Of a stretch of DNA of 64,000 bases, positions 21,525-33,990 are shown piece after piece; position 1 is the stretch's first letter, and the number at the start of each line of letters is the position of its first letter. The position numbers and the translations under genes are program-made. The DNA is taken from NCBI GenBank assembly GCA_003988855.1, contig QYAI01000171.1, positions 1 through 64,000 of the forward strand. The letters run 5' to 3'. The stretch is from Arachnopeziza araneosa (lineage: Eukaryota > Ascomycota > Leotiomycetes > Helotiales > Arachnopezizaceae). The notes beneath the pieces are model-generated. The model was not told the DNA's origin. It worked only from the letters and a program-made list of their open reading frames with translations, and did not search any database.

Positions 21525-24381
21525 CTAGATTGGACCGGTACCAGTAAACAGCCTATCCCATTCCTCCCAATTCAAATTCGGCGTGTTGTCACGGCTAGCA
21601 AATGATGGTTCAGAATGCGCCACTGCATCATCAACGACTTGGGCTTGTGTCCTGAACGGATCGCTGCGTTGGAACGCCTCTTTGATGCTCTTTAATTCTT
21701 CTTCGGCCGATTGGACAGCATGGTTTCGAGTCGGGATGTTTTCCGGATCAAGGCCAGCTTTTATCCAAGCCTTGGATCGAAAGCGTAAAATTAGATCCCA
21801 AGCTTCCTTCCCACCTTCAGACAAGGGTCGAGCAAGCACTCCATCATCGTGGAAGCCGCTGATTCCACCATCCGGTGCAAAGAGCGCCACCGTTTGGTCG
21901 ATCAAACAGCACAAGTTCGTCAAATCTTCTCTACGTAGATTTTGCTCAATCTCTTTCAATAAAATCATCAGTGCGTGAAGCGGTTGATGGTTTCCTGGCC
22001 AAGCCCACTGAAAACGACTGAACTCGGAACAAGCGGAAAGGCATATGAACTTTTGCAGAAACCTGCAGCTGTGATCGATGATACTATTGTGAATCTGTAA
22101 GCCATGAATCACATACCAAAGTTATGCAAGATTCATCCTCGCCGCCCATAACTTAAACTCAAGCGCTGCCGCGCGAAAATATTCTGCTCTGCTACGAAGA
22201 TACATGGCATTATGCTTCATCTGGGATAGATCTCTCCACCGATGAAATAATCTTCGATTACAAAAATAAAAGAGTTTTACGGTGGGTTTTTGTATTCAAA
22301 AATAGAGATCCAAGACATCTAAATGCAAGTATGATGAACGTACCGTGGATAAAGATCAATAAACGAGTCTTTATTTCCTTGACTAAGCAGCATCGGGCTC
22401 AAAAACCACCAATATTGGTCGCCCATTGCAGAAAGAAGAATTTTGGCCCAATCAATGAAAGCTCGATCGATATGTCGAGAAGAGTTATCAGTAATTGCTG
22501 AAAGTCTGTTGATTCTTTCTCCAAGATTGGCTTGAAGCCGTTCCAGGTCGCTTTGGGAGACCTTTATCTCAACGGCGGCCAGATCAGGGGAGAGAAATGT
22601 TCTTTGGAACAATTCGCGCGCAATGACTAGTGCTAACGGTCAGAAGGCTGTGATATGAAATTAACCATAGCTTGATGAGTTGATCGTCTTTCTTCTTATG
22701 ACGTACTCGTACATTTTGAGTCGAACGATTTTTGCCACCTCTTGCTACAATGATTAAATGAAGCAAGTCGGTTTAGGGAGCAAGAAAAATTAAATATCAC
22801 GTACAGGACGATTCCATTTTGCCGCTTAGAAATACTCCGTAATTGGACACCATAGACCCGGGATCATCACAACTAGCGTGCTGCTGCAGCCCCTTGTTAA
22901 TCCTATCATTGTATTCCAGACCAGCGATTGTGGCGATTGACTCATCAGCAAGCTCACTGACATTCCGAACGTCCCAAGAACCACGATCAATCAAAGGTGG
23001 AAGACCGGATGCCAAAGAGACAAGAATATCGATATGGAACACGTGCCACCAGAGACGGCGGCGCACTTCGCAAACCGTAGGCGAGATGGCAACCTTGAAA
23101 GATGAGGGATCTCTGTTCAGCCCCAGTATTTGAGCTAATCGAACAGTGAGACCAACGAAAGAATTTGTCGTCAAAGGTTCCTCCTCTTTCATCCATGTTC
23201 TAAATAGATCAATAGTCAGTATATTAAATCAGTTACGATTTTGAGATTTGCGGATGATATAGCAGCTTATTAAAGATGCAGCCAAGAACAAAGCTGTGAG
23301 CCAAGACTCCATAGGCTCGAGACAAGAACTCAACCTACCCTTGTATGATCATATAAGCAGTCAACGTCTCGATAGTTGGAAGTCGTGGAAACCGGGAGCG
23401 CTGTAGAGCTTCGGAGCAAACCCAATGAAATTGATGGGTCACATCATCACGTTCTTGGCCGGGGAAGAGGCGTTCAAATACTGCCGTCGTACAAGTGACG
23501 GCGCCGCCGAACAGAATTGCCAGCACAAGTGGTGTACGTGGATTCATAGCTCGGTGACGGGCTCCAAGTTCCCAGAATCGCTCGTACTCAACGCGAAACG
23601 AAGGCACGTGGATGAGTTGGACGACAGGGTGATAGTTCAAGATATAGGCTTCCAGGAGCTCATCGCAGGATTTCCGAGGCGGAAGCTCATTCAAGCCATC
23701 TTCTCCCCTTTCTTGGATATATGATAATGTGCTTGATGGTAAGCTAGGAGGAGGAGAGAGGATAAGACCGGTGAGTGAACCATTTCGTCGCCTTGGAGCG
23801 TCTGGGATATATTCCGCAAATGTGTTCTGAGTCCTGAGCAAGAACTCTATCTCACTCACCTCGTTACACAGAGAAGCCCAGAAACTCCGAGAGGCATATC
23901 GCGTCCGGCCGGAGGTTTGAACGTCGAGATGATCCCCATCATTGCCGTTAGCACCATCTGGAGATCTGTGGCGGCTTCGTTTGTTCAGCTGGTTACTTGA
24001 TGCCTCGGAGTCGGGATATCCCGGTACGATAACTGGTCGACGTTCATTCTGGAGGAGTTCCACCATTCCCGTCAAACTTTCCACACGCTCCTCAAGGCTA
24101 CGGAGCTGTTCTGGTGATACGGCAACGGTTGGTTCGGTTGTATTGACTGGCAGTGTCGCAGACGGCGTTGCAGACGACGTTGCAGACGACGTGGCTGTTG
24201 AGGGAATGAACTGAAAGGCACGCCCTTCATGATCGACTTCGTATACGCACGATACACCAGCTATCGAGTTACAACGAGAGCATGATGGACGTTTCTGATC
24301 GCAACGAACTTTCCTGCGTTTGCACTCTTTGCATGTATTGACCGCACGAGGGTGCAGCGACGCACGACCAGTTCCTGACAT
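21525..24381 (-). CDS. Zn(II)2Cys6 transcription factor with fungal-specific regulatory domain
   Basis: A nuclear DNA-binding regulator. Residues 17-45 form a complete Zn2Cys6 cluster with C17, C20, C27, C34, C37 and C45 (CX2CX6CX6CX2CX7C). A Ser/Ala/Thr tandem repeat (SATSSATPSAT) follows, then a short coiled coil (LRSLEERVESLTGMVELLQN). The fungal-trans middle homology region includes LLEAYILNYHPVVQLIHVPSF, then FVGLTVRLAQILGLNRDPSS and VRRRLWWHVFHIDILVSLASGLPP, a hallmark of the family. The C-terminal region ends NLNWEEWDRLFTGTGPI, a typical acidic/aromatic tail. Introns lie near 23334-23190, 22800-22620, and between 22325 and 22080. It lies beside the secreted hydrolase and divergent to the class II aldolase at 24923, so it may control one of them (inference only). 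Confidence 0.9.
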
Positions 24382-24922
24382 CTCTCAGAGATACGATCTT
24401 GGTCGCAGATAGCGAAATCTAATGAAAACCACCACTCTCAGGCCTATAGATGGACGGAATGTTTCTTATAGACTTCTCCAGCACGATCACCAAAGCTGGA
24501 GACAACAGGAAGTGAAGTTGGTGCCTCAGGCAACAGGATTGAATTTATCCATCTGCTGCTGACAAATCGCTTTTGCCTGCGACTCTCGTCTCCATCATGC
24601 GAGTTGGGCACCATATGCCAGGAGGTACATTAGTCGGATCAGCTCACAGGTTGTGGCTGCATTTCAAGGTGCTGACATGCTCTAGTAAATGCAGTGATTT
24701 CCTGCCTTCTGCCCCGAAATGGTTGAATTCCTTTGCGACTCGCTTCCAAGCTCGGCCGTGCAAGGGGGGCGGCCGAAATTGACTGAATTGATCTAGCTTC
24801 AAAACATCCAAGGAAATCAATCGTTTGGCAAAAGATGTCAATACATATTCCCAGGCAGATATGATGTACAATCAGCAATTCCTTCATTGCAGTGTTGCCG
24901 ATTTCAGACCCTGACTTGAACC
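24382..24922. promoter_or_regulatory. Divergent promoter region, Zn2Cys6 factor / class II aldolase
   Basis: 541 bp separate the two divergent starts. No discrete operator is recognised. The stretch probably holds both promoters. Confidence 0.4.
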
Positions 24923-26021
24923 ATGGCACTCCACCAATTCCATACTGCCCAGAATCTTCACCATGGCAACGTCAAAGGCCACGCCACTCGGGCAGGAGTA
25001 ACCTCTCAGCAACCCGAACCATGGCATTACGATTTCTCTGCCGACGGATACGGCTTCCCTCAACCTCCAAAGTTCGACGACAAACTCGAGGAGCGCGAGT
25101 ACTTGAAAGGGCGACTCGCTGCCGCATTTCGCATCTTCGGCCAGAAGGGCTTCGACGAAGGTGTGGCAGGGCACATCACTGTTCGGGCACGTTGAATAAT
25201 CGTCGCCTGCAGCAGGAAGACGACTAGCTGACGCGCAATACAGGACCCACTGGAGCCGCATACCATGTGGGTGAACCCATTTGGCGTGGCATTCAGCCAG
25301 ATCCGCCGTTCTGATCTCCTCCGGATCGACTACGAGGGCAAAGTCCTCGACGGCGGCAAGATCCAGCTGGTCAATCGTGCAGCGGTGCTCATCCACGCCG
25401 CTGTGCACAAGGCTCGACCAGATGTCATTTGCGCCGCCCACACCCACTCCCTCTTCGGCCGTACGTATTCGACCTTGGGAGTTCCACTTCCCATTACCAC
25501 ACAAGATGGATGTGCTTTCTATGATGACCTTGCTTTCTACGGCTCCTTTGAAGGGATTGTCCTTGAAGGCTTCGAAGGGGACCATATTGCTGAAGCCATT
25601 GGCAAGAAGAAGGCAGCGATTCTTCAGAATCATGGGCTTTTGACTTGCGCAGGCTCGGTCGAGGCGACTGTCTTTTGGTAGGTGGACATCGGGACCCCCA
25701 TCTTCTATATCCGTTATCTATTTGACTCGTTAATATTTTGGGACGTCATTTATTAACTTCTGGTTCTCAGGTACATATCGCTTGAGAAGCTCTGCCAAAC
25801 TCAATTGCTTGCTCTTGCCGCTGTTGGCGGAGCGGCAGAGAAGATATTGCAGGTTGGAGAAAAGGAAGGGGCAAAGTAAGTACTCTTCAACCCTGTGATA
25901 ATGGATGCTGACAGAGATTAGCTCGTATCTCTCTCTGGGACAACCAATGAGTGGATGGTTCAGTGCCAAGCCGCTATTCGATTGTATTGCCGAGGAGACT
26001 AAGGAGGCTTATCTAGCCTGA
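24923..26021 (+). CDS. Class II aldolase/adducin-family protein
   Basis: Exons 24923-25186, 25244-25677, 25771-25875 and 25922-26021 join in phase to 300 residues. The first intron has a GC donor (GCACGT at 25187). Using it gives HITVRDPLEP, the expected family sequence, whereas no GT donor keeps the frame. Family features: RIFGQKGFDEGVAGHIT, MWVNPFGVAF, the metal-ligand segment AAHTHSLFGR, AILQNHGLLT and the terminal GQPMSGWFSAKPLFD. The family binds a divalent metal through His residues and includes L-fuculose-phosphate aldolases and decarboxylases. Fungal members of this subgroup lack an assigned substrate, so the reaction stays open. It is likely cytosolic, with no signal peptide. Confidence 0.9.
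25187..25243 (+). other. GC-AG intron in the class II aldolase gene
   Basis: 57 nt, donor GCACGT, acceptor ATACAG. Supported by preserved phase and the conserved VRDP junction. Confidence 0.7.
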
Positions 26022-26169
26022 ACTGTCTATACAACAATATACCACAATACTGGCCTGCTGAGGTCGCAATAGCTTATGACAAGTTTCAAAATGGAATTTG
26101 CGTAACTTCCAGTAGCGTGTGCTTTGAATTTTCTTCAAATTATTGATTCAACCAGAATTATAGGTTTTC

Positions 26170-26720
26170 AATACAAATCCCAGGTGTCTGAGTATGCTGA
26201 CGCCTATGTAATGTTCGCGTAGGTATGTATACAAGGAAGCTCAGTGGTTATTACCTTTCTGAAGTATCTCCTCCGTTGACTATACATAATTCATAAACGT
26301 GGCCCAAGATAGATGAGGGGTCAGTCGGGAAGTCAATAGGTTGCCAAGACCGCCTCATGTCCTATCCAATGCTTTCTACAGAACGGCCAAAGCTGGAAGC
26401 CGTACTCGTAGTATAAAATTTGATAAGCATGAAGCGAGGCTGGAAGATGCACGTCTTAATAACAGCACGTTGATGAGGTTGCTGCAACGTTGCTGAAGCA
26501 ATGTTGGCTACTCCGAGGTCGAATGACGTCTGGAACGAAGGCTTCCAAAACTCTCCAAGCACGCATGGTATCTTCAATGGTGCGTAGAGGCTCGTGGAGA
26601 AGGAGATCAAGGTGTAGCAAGCTTAAGCAAGACTGAATGCTAGCCTGTGCCATCTTCTTAAGACTATCACGGAGGTCGTAAGGTATATTAGGAGGGAAGA
26701 CACCCTGTGCGAATCAAGCC
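26170..26720 (-). pseudogene. Aldo/keto reductase fragment
   Basis: On the minus strand the words IPYDLRDSLKKMAQASIQSC, LDLLLHEPL and DTMRAWRVLEAFVPD match the middle of aldo/keto reductases, around the segment that precedes the substrate loop. After a frame change, FCRKHWI corresponds to the later FCR-x-x-GI segment. The N-terminal catalytic Asp/Tyr/Lys part and the C-terminus are missing. It is a decayed remnant next to another broken gene. Confidence 0.55.
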
Positions 26721-26961
26721 AGTTCCATTAAAGAACATGCCAGTTTCCCACACGGTCAACGACGGAGATGACATCTGGCGATCTTTTCGAGAAGAAAAGA
26801 AAAACAAACAAACAAGAAAACAATCAGGCAAGCTTTCTCCGTGTGGCAGCCATGACTTCTGCTACCTTCGTATGCTACGATGGCCCGCAAAGACAGCCAA
26901 GGTCAGTAACACCATCCCTCCCTTCGTTCTTTGGCGCTCGTCTGACCTTTAGCATACAGTT

Positions 26962-28185
26962 CTACAGCGACCACGCCACTCCAGCAGCGCCTCAAGGCCC
27001 TCAGACCCCTCATCGAGCGCTTGTGCAGACTCACTGGCAATTTCGGCGTCTCGTTTGGCTTCCTCCACCATGGCGGGATTGTCCTGGCCGACGCGGTAGG
27101 CCATCGAGATCTCTAGGAGAAGAAGCTCGCAGATGCAGACACCTTCTACAACATTGCGTTGTGCACCAAGGCTTTCACCGCCACGGCTGTTGCGCTGCTG
27201 GTCGAGGATGGAGTCCTAGAGTTAGACGTCCCCGCCAAGCAATATGTTCCGGAGCTACGTGACGAGGAGATCACCTTGATTGATATAATGTCCCACCGGA
27301 CGGGCTACGCACGCCTGGATCAATCTTGGGTTGGAGTCAACAGTCAACTCCTAGTGACTCACGCCGACCTCTTGCAACGAGTGAATGGGTTGCCGCGAGC
27401 TGAACCCCTGCGGAGTTTGTGGATATACAACAACTGGATGTACGCACTGGTCGGGGAGATTATCAAGCGCAAGGGTGGCCTAGGCTCTTGGGAAGAGTTC
27501 ATGGAACAACGAGTTCTCTCGAGGTTTGGTATGAAACGATCCTGCGTTCGGAAAGCACAGCTTCCAGATGACAATTTCACTCGCTCCTACCCCTCGACCG
27601 AATCGGGGGAGGCTATGGAGTTAGTTGAGCCGCCATGGGAGGAATCGCCGTTTGCTGTAGGAGGAGGCATTTGTAGCTCCGTCAATGAGATGTTGAATTG
27701 GGCAGGCTTTCTTCTGAAGTCCTATGCTTTCGAAAGAGGATGTAACGTGCCCGTCGCTCACAAAGATTCTCCAAAACGTCATCCGGGGGTGCTCCGGGTG
27801 GTATGAGCGCACCTTGGCATCCCCTCTGGCTTCACATCGGATATCAGGCACGCCAGTTGGAAAGCTCGCTGACTTTGTTGGCATCTTTAAAGATCATGAC
27901 ACGCACGCAATCATTAGCGTCACTCTAGAAGACGAGAATTTATTCTTCCATCGAGGTGGCCTGCCGACACAAAAGTCACCCCTCCGTCATTACCATTATG
28001 AGACTTTCAATTTTGCCACTCGGCCTTATGATGAACATATGCAACTTGGGTTGATCGACTATGATGATTGGAAACAGTTGCTCACTACATTTGAACGTGG
28101 CGTCGCTGGTGAGGTAATTGGTATCAGATGGCTCCTCGACCAGGACTTCGCACCCTTCTTCTTTGAAAAAGTTGTGGACAAGTAG
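26962..28185 (+). pseudogene. Broken serine hydrolase (class C beta-lactamase-like) with lipocalin-type tail
   Basis: The frame reads TPLQQRLKALRPLIERL, then FGVSFGFLHHGGIV, then HRDL and an in-frame TAG at 27114-27116, then FYNIALCTKAFTATAV. In the family this last segment carries the S-x-x-K nucleophile. Here the Ser position is Leu (TTG, 27159-27161), so the active site is lost. The Y-x-N motif YNNWMY and the segment FAVGGGICSSVNEMLNWAGF are present. About 120-150 residues of the catalytic domain are then missing before ERTLASPLASHRISGTP, in another frame, which leads into the C-terminal beta-barrel domain (PLRHYHYETFNF, DEHMQLGLIDY). A stop, a missing nucleophile, an internal deletion and a frame change make this a pseudogene. 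Confidence 0.8.
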
Positions 28186-29212
28186 AGCATCTCTGTATCA
28201 TCTCCTCTTAGATTTAATAAGTCAAACAGGATTGCATTTGCGTCAGAGTCGGGCAGGTGAAATAACAAGTACCCCGGACAGACTCCAAAGTCCTGCAGTA
28301 CCCAAGAATTCCAATCTTTTATAAATAGCAAACTATATCACAGGCGATTAACGCTTTAGGTAAGCGCTAAGACGCAAGGTAAACTCTATTGAGACTTTAG
28401 AACGAATTTCTTTAATTTAAAAACTAGAATATTCTAGGCGACAGAAAGCATTAAGAGCAAAGGTCCAGCTTAGAGAACACTGTAAAATACCAAGACTATA
28501 TAATACCCTGTTTGTTACTATAGCTTATAATTCTTAAGTCGTAAATAACTACTGGCTTTTGACAGGATAGACGACCTAAATATTTTACGAGGGTAGGAGG
28601 AGCAGCCAATAAAATAAGAATCTCGTTGGCTCTCAGCTGACTCTCGATATGTATATTTCGGAAGAACAACTGAATCAAGAACCTAAAGCAAAAACCGTGT
28701 ATTCGAAAGACCAGAAAGCGGTGTAAATAACAAGCAATGAATAAGTAGATAAATCAATGAATCAGTAAGAAAAGAATATCGGTCAATAAAATCCGTATGA
28801 TCAATGCTCCATTCGTAACAACGCAATCTATTCTCTCTTCTCTATGTCCATGAATCTTCTGCTGCTTTCTGTATTCCGTACTTCATGAATCTTCTCTCGC
28901 GCGCGTCCCCTGCTGTGTAGGTGCTTAGTAGGACCTCCTTTAAAGAGAGTCCTCAACACGTGCTTCCACTAGCGAAATGACCGAAAAATGTTATGCACCC
29001 TAGAACCCACTACAATATCTTCTAGGGGTTTTGGCCATTTGAAGATTCAACTAGATCAATCTTGGAAATTGGCTAATTTGATGCAGAGGATAGTGCTAAG
29101 ATGCTGCTCGAATTGCTTTCGGTTAAGGATATCGATCAACCCATGGACTTGGCGGAAGATATTCGCAACGAGCTCGCTGGTCTCTGTGATTGTATGAAAC
29201 AACTCTAGATCG
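28186..29212. other. AT-rich spacer
   Basis: About 1 kb without a supported gene. Much of 28330-28830 is A/T-rich with many TA steps, as in RIP-affected DNA, but no element ends could be seen. Confidence 0.4.
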
Positions 29213-30959
29213 CTAGCCTACGTCATTAGTCTTCCCAACATTCGCCTCCAAATTTCTCCTTGTAACCTCATATAAACTCGGCCCATCTGTATGCCTACCG
29301 TCAAAACATGCGTCAATTTCTTCCAAACTCTTCCCACTAGTCTCAACCCAGTAAGCCCATACAAAAAAAACTTCAAATATATCCCAACTTCCATTGATAA
29401 GATACGACTTCCATCCAATAGATTCCAACGCAAGTGGAAAGCCGAACACACACAGCAGTGCAGTAGCATTTAGAACAAAAGTGAAGACTCCCATGCCGTT
29501 AGCACGGATCGGATAGTTGAGAACCTCAGGAGGATAGAGATAGAGTAGAGGTGTCCAACCAAAAGAATAAGAACCTTGGAAGAAGAAGATACATGTCACT
29601 GTTGCGAAGATGCCAATGGTATTCGTCGAGGAGCCATAAAGAGCCGTTAAGCCACCAATAAGAAAAAGAAATGGAATTAGGAGAGTTGTCGAGATCAGAG
29701 CGAGAAGCTTGCGGCCGAGCTTGTCAGCATAGTAAGTCCCGGCTAAAGCACAGAGAAGACACCAGATATTGAGAAATATGTTCTGCTGTTATTAGTAACT
29801 GAGGACAAATGTATCGAAGAACTTACAATCAGAAGCTTGGAAGCTGTATTCGTTATGCCAGCATTGTCAAGCATAGTACCCAGATAGTATGACGCGATCA
29901 CATTGCCTATGAACGTTAATTGGAACCCCATTTCACACTAGATCTCTCACCTGAAATGGTACTGAAAATGGCAGCGCTGATGGTGAGGCTTATTCTCTTC
30001 CTTGTAGAGGGGGTTTTCACCATCTGTTTCATACTCAATGTCTCGCCCACATTTTTTTCATACGCAATTGTGTCGACAATCTCTTGAAACTGTGCAAGCA
30101 CAAGTGGATCCGTCTCATCGCCATTTGCGTATGTTTCAGCCACGACTGTGAGAGCCTCTTCTTTTCGTCCAACATACACCAGCCACCTCGGAGACTCTGG
30201 GATGAATGGTAAAATGAGAATGCACATGAGACTGAAGACGCCTTGGACTAGGCTCGGAATTCGCCAAGACCAGGTTGAACCCATGGTAGCCGCTCCGTAA
30301 GTGATCCCGGCAGCAATGAGGCCGCCGATATAGTAACAATCATTGAGAATACCCAGTCCCCAGGCTCGCCATTGATATGGAAGTGTTTCTGCGAGATATG
30401 TTGGTCCTGTGAGAGTGGAAGCTGAAATGCCGTATCCGACAAGAATGCGCCCGAGTATAAACATGATTGCATTTTGAGCTGCGCTCTGAATAGAAACGGA
30501 AATAATTGTCATTACGGCTGCCCAGAACAATGCATATCTCCGTCCGATCCAATCGGTAATCTTGCCGTAGGTGAGACCAGCAATTCCGCCTCCTACCCAG
30601 AGAGAAGCTGTCGCAAGTGACATGGTTGTCGTATTGAGATGGAAGTAATCCACATAACTGGGAAGCATGTTCAATCCATTCATCATGGAGCTGTCATAGC
30701 CAAACGTGGTTGACGTGATGCACGAACAGAGGACGAGGAGGATGGCTGTCACGAGAGACGACTTGGGAACCCGAGGACGTGCGACTCGTGCTATCAAACC
30801 CTCCGGTGTTTCTGCTGATTGATCTGAAGGTGCAAGCAGACGGTCCATTGAAGAGACGCTGCCAGATCTCCGTCTGGTCAGCGGCGGGCTTCTGGCGCCA
30901 TTTTCATCGTCGCGTCCAGAAGAGGTGGACGTCGGCGTGCTTTCTTGCAGATGGCTCAT
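29213..30959 (-). CDS. MFS sugar transporter (SP family)
   Basis: A plasma-membrane hexose/oligosaccharide:H+ symporter of the sugar porter family, about 12 membrane spans. A 70-residue Ser-rich cytosolic N-terminus precedes TM1 (LVTAILLVLCSCITSTTFGYD). Family motifs: DWIGRRYALFW after TM2, PESPRWLVYVGRKEEAL after TM6, GRKLLALIS in the second half, and the final VETSGKSLEEIDACFDGR, the degenerate PETKG-type signature. The sequence SFGWTPLLYLYPPEV lies in TM10. Introns are near 29955-29915 and 29825-29785. The substrate cannot be told from sequence. Membership in lactose/maltose-type fungal permeases is plausible. It lies 11 kb from the glucoamylase gene, on the same strand. Confidence 0.92.
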
Positions 30960-31633
30960 CTCTAGACCAAAACAGTCAGCATGTTGTTACATAGGGCTGG
31001 ATCTGTCGTACAAACCAGTGGCCGCAGCAATGTGATGGAGGATCAAGGGTGTTGCGGCTGTTGTGTTGTTGTGTTGTCGTGGTGGGGGATGTGCGTGCCG
31101 CCTGAAACGAAAGCGCAGTGACCTCAGGTCAACCTTGTTCTCACCTCTTCCCATCACCTTCCTCTTCTCCTCTCCTCCCCGACCACCCAAAAAGAGTCGA
31201 CAAGCCTCCTTGCGCCATGCTTATATCGTCCCTTGCATCTCTTGTCCTCAATGATCCATCATCGGAACGGAGTCTTTTCTCCTGTCTCATATATACAGTC
31301 GAAAAAAGCTTGTTGCCTTCTGCTTCCGCATACTACCACTCATCCAAACGATGATCGCTCTATCTATATTGCCAACGGGCCAATCCTGTCTCACGCTGCA
31401 GTAGTGCTGCAACCATGGCGATGTCGGTTCTGTTATCCTGCGAATTGACCTGTGATTCTGCCGGTTGCACGTGATGTGGAGGATCAGCCAGAGATGAAGG
31501 GTAATGAGGAAGGGCGACTGGGGAGACGGCCTTTAATTCCTGGGCAATTCTTGAAATCATTTTCTTCCGTATCATCTTTCTCTCTGTTCACTTGTGCTTG
31601 CCAAGAGGGACCGTTAAGCGACGCGTGCCCAAG
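30960..31633. promoter_or_regulatory. Divergent intergenic region, sugar transporter / secreted protein
   Basis: 674 bp. A pyrimidine-rich tract (about 31135-31190) may belong to the transporter promoter. Several small frames here lack coding features. Confidence 0.35.
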
Positions 31634-33466
31634 ATGGGACCTTCATGGCCCTGGATTGTGGCTTCTCTCCTACTTCTTTTCCCCAGAGATGCATTTGGCT
31701 ATGGTCCATATGATGCTACCTGGGCTTGGTGTGGGAAAGCCTACCTGAGCGTGTAGGTCGGCCTCTCGTAAATGTCACATGACATACTGAACATCTGTAG
31801 CAATGTTTCTTCACCTCCTGGAGGAGACTTTCAATATCCTCCTATACAGCCAAATCCAATGCTCTACCTCACAGTTCGGCCACGATACACCATCTTCTTG
31901 GACACAGATAAAATTGGCGAATTGATTGTAGATGCGTCTCTGGATTACAGATTTGGACAGCCATTCCAGAATACATCTTTCAAAGCCACCACCAATGGGA
32001 GCAGTACTTACGCACCATTAACGTTGAATCTTTACAGCGAACAGTCTAAAACTCTTCTCAATACTACCTCGGTTGCTGTCAATACCACTGGAAACCTCTT
32101 GTCCTTCTCCTTTTCTACTTTCATAGCTCGACTCGAGCCTTATCTGGTCACCGTATCCGGCTCTTCACCGGATGGAAAGTTGTTCTACAATGATACCACG
32201 GAGATATATATTCTCCCATCACGGAACTATGGCAGCGCGGTCAAAATAGACGAACTCTACGGCGCAACTTACATCCAGAATGCCTACAACAACTACAAGG
32301 GATGGTATCGTTTCTTTCCCAATGGCATGTTCGCAGATGGTAGCGTTGTCATCAACTCCACGACATTTAACCTCACAAGCCTTGATTATTACGCATCGCT
32401 AGGATTTAACATCATCAATGTCGTTCCTGATGGCGGTACCCCCGATCAATCATACAACTACACCTCCCTCGCACAATACTGGGACCGTATGGATGAACTC
32501 AACGTCTTGAATATCTACAACATGCAGTACGCTTTCCAAAACTCCACCCGCATCACTAAACAGGTCGATCTATGGAAGAACCGCTCAGCCCTGCATTCCT
32601 ATTACATTGCCGACGAACCCGACGGATGGCAATACCCACTCAACTCTACATATATTGCCTACCAGCAAATCAAAAGAATGGATCCATATCACCCTGTGCA
32701 ACTAGTCTTGAACTGCCAAAACTTCTACTACCCAGAATACACCTCGGGGGCCGACATCGTCGTAGAAGATGCATATCCCATCGGCATCGACGCCACCCAT
32801 TCCCTCCCCTGGAACACCCCCTGCAACACTACCTACGGTGACTGCGGCTGCGACAACTGTATCGGCTCCTTACTCGACGTCTCCAACCGCCTCGACGACT
32901 TCTACTCCTACCAATCCAACATCCCCTACGGCCCAACCAAGCAGATCTGGAGCACGGTACAAGCCTTCGGCGGCAACGACCAGGACTACTGGAGCTACGT
33001 CCCGACCTACTACGAAGTCGCCGCCATGGCCATGCTCTCCATCAACCACGACGCCAAAGCGCTGACCTACTGGATCTACCCCACCACCACGACGCCCACG
33101 GACCAGACCGGCGCCGGCCTCTTCGGCGGCCTGTTCCAGACCGACCAGATCATGGACTTCCTGTTCAGCGGCATGGCCATCAAGAATCTGCCCACGGCCG
33201 GCTATATAGCCGTTGATGTAAGTGCCTGGATCTTCGGGAGCAAGATGCTCGTTGGTGTTGCAAACACGAACTACATTGACGGGAGCGCGTCGCTCACCAT
33301 CACGCTCCCCCAGCAAGCGAAGAGCGGGAACGTGAGTCAGTTGCTGTACGGCAACGCGGGGTGGGTGGTGAGCGGCAACAAGTTGACGAAGAGTGTTGGG
33401 TTGCGCGCGCTGGAGGTGGATCTGTTGATCGTAGATCTGGCGGGGAATGGGACGGGTGTGCGGTGA
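31634..33466 (+). CDS. Secreted glycoside-hydrolase-like protein, 594 aa
   Basis: Exons 31634-31752 and 31801-33466 join in phase (donor GTAGGT, acceptor CTGTAG). MGPSWPWIVASLLLLFPRDAFG is the signal peptide. An N-terminal beta-rich part with many N-x-S/T sites (residues of about 40-180) is followed by a likely TIM-barrel with YYASLGFNIINVVPDGG, SLAQYWDRMDELNVLNIYN, HSYYIADEPDGWQYP (a strand-end Asp/Glu pair as in many glycosidases), SGADIVVEDAYPIG and KALTYWIYPTTTT. A small C-terminal beta domain ends the protein. The layout resembles uncharacterised fungal extracellular proteins with a glycosidase-like barrel. No CAZy family can be assigned from memory. E of ADEPDG is a candidate catalytic residue (inference). 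Confidence 0.8.
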
Positions 33467-33990
33467 TGGTACGGTGTGTCGTTTCATTTTCTGTCGTGAG
33501 AAATATATATAGATAGTCAACACGAAAGTAATAGCCACCTGGACTCTGATGCAAGGATGAGCGTATAACCCCATAGCGAAATGCCATCATACCTTGGAAG
33601 GAACAAGTAACATGAGAATGAGCAATTTAAAGACATAACATAAAGGGAAAAACGACACGAACAGTAAATACCAGATGGACCAAACAAGTGAGTGCAAAGA
33701 TGCTTGACGTGCATGTTATTCTTCAACGAGAGTGACTTATCATCCATCCAACTATCCACCAATCCATCCATCCAGCCAGCCCATAAATCCCCATCAAACC
33801 CACCAAAACCCCAACCTTTTCCCCTCCCCTCTGCAAGCCACCCAACGAGTCAGCTCTGCATCCGCCATCAACCCCATAACGCATCAATAAAGAATCGAAA
33901 ACCCAATCCCAGCCCAAATCCGCCCAAATCCAACTAGCCCTGCTCGCAGAACAATACTCTGCACAAGAACCGGCGCTGGCATCCAACAGT
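33467..33990. other. Convergent 3' intergenic region
   Basis: 3' flanks of the secreted glycosidase-like gene (+) and the DUF4360 gene (-). It includes a CCATCCA-rich simple stretch (about 33742-33790). No gene. Confidence 0.45.

Noticed and set aside
15081..24381. Secondary-metabolite or starch-utilisation gene cluster
   Set aside because: No backbone synthase is present, and secreted enzymes plus one Zn2Cys6 factor are not enough to claim a cluster.
32870..33574. 234-codon minus-strand frame
   Set aside because: Antisense to the well-supported secreted glycosidase-like gene; Val/Gly-rich composition typical of a shadow frame.
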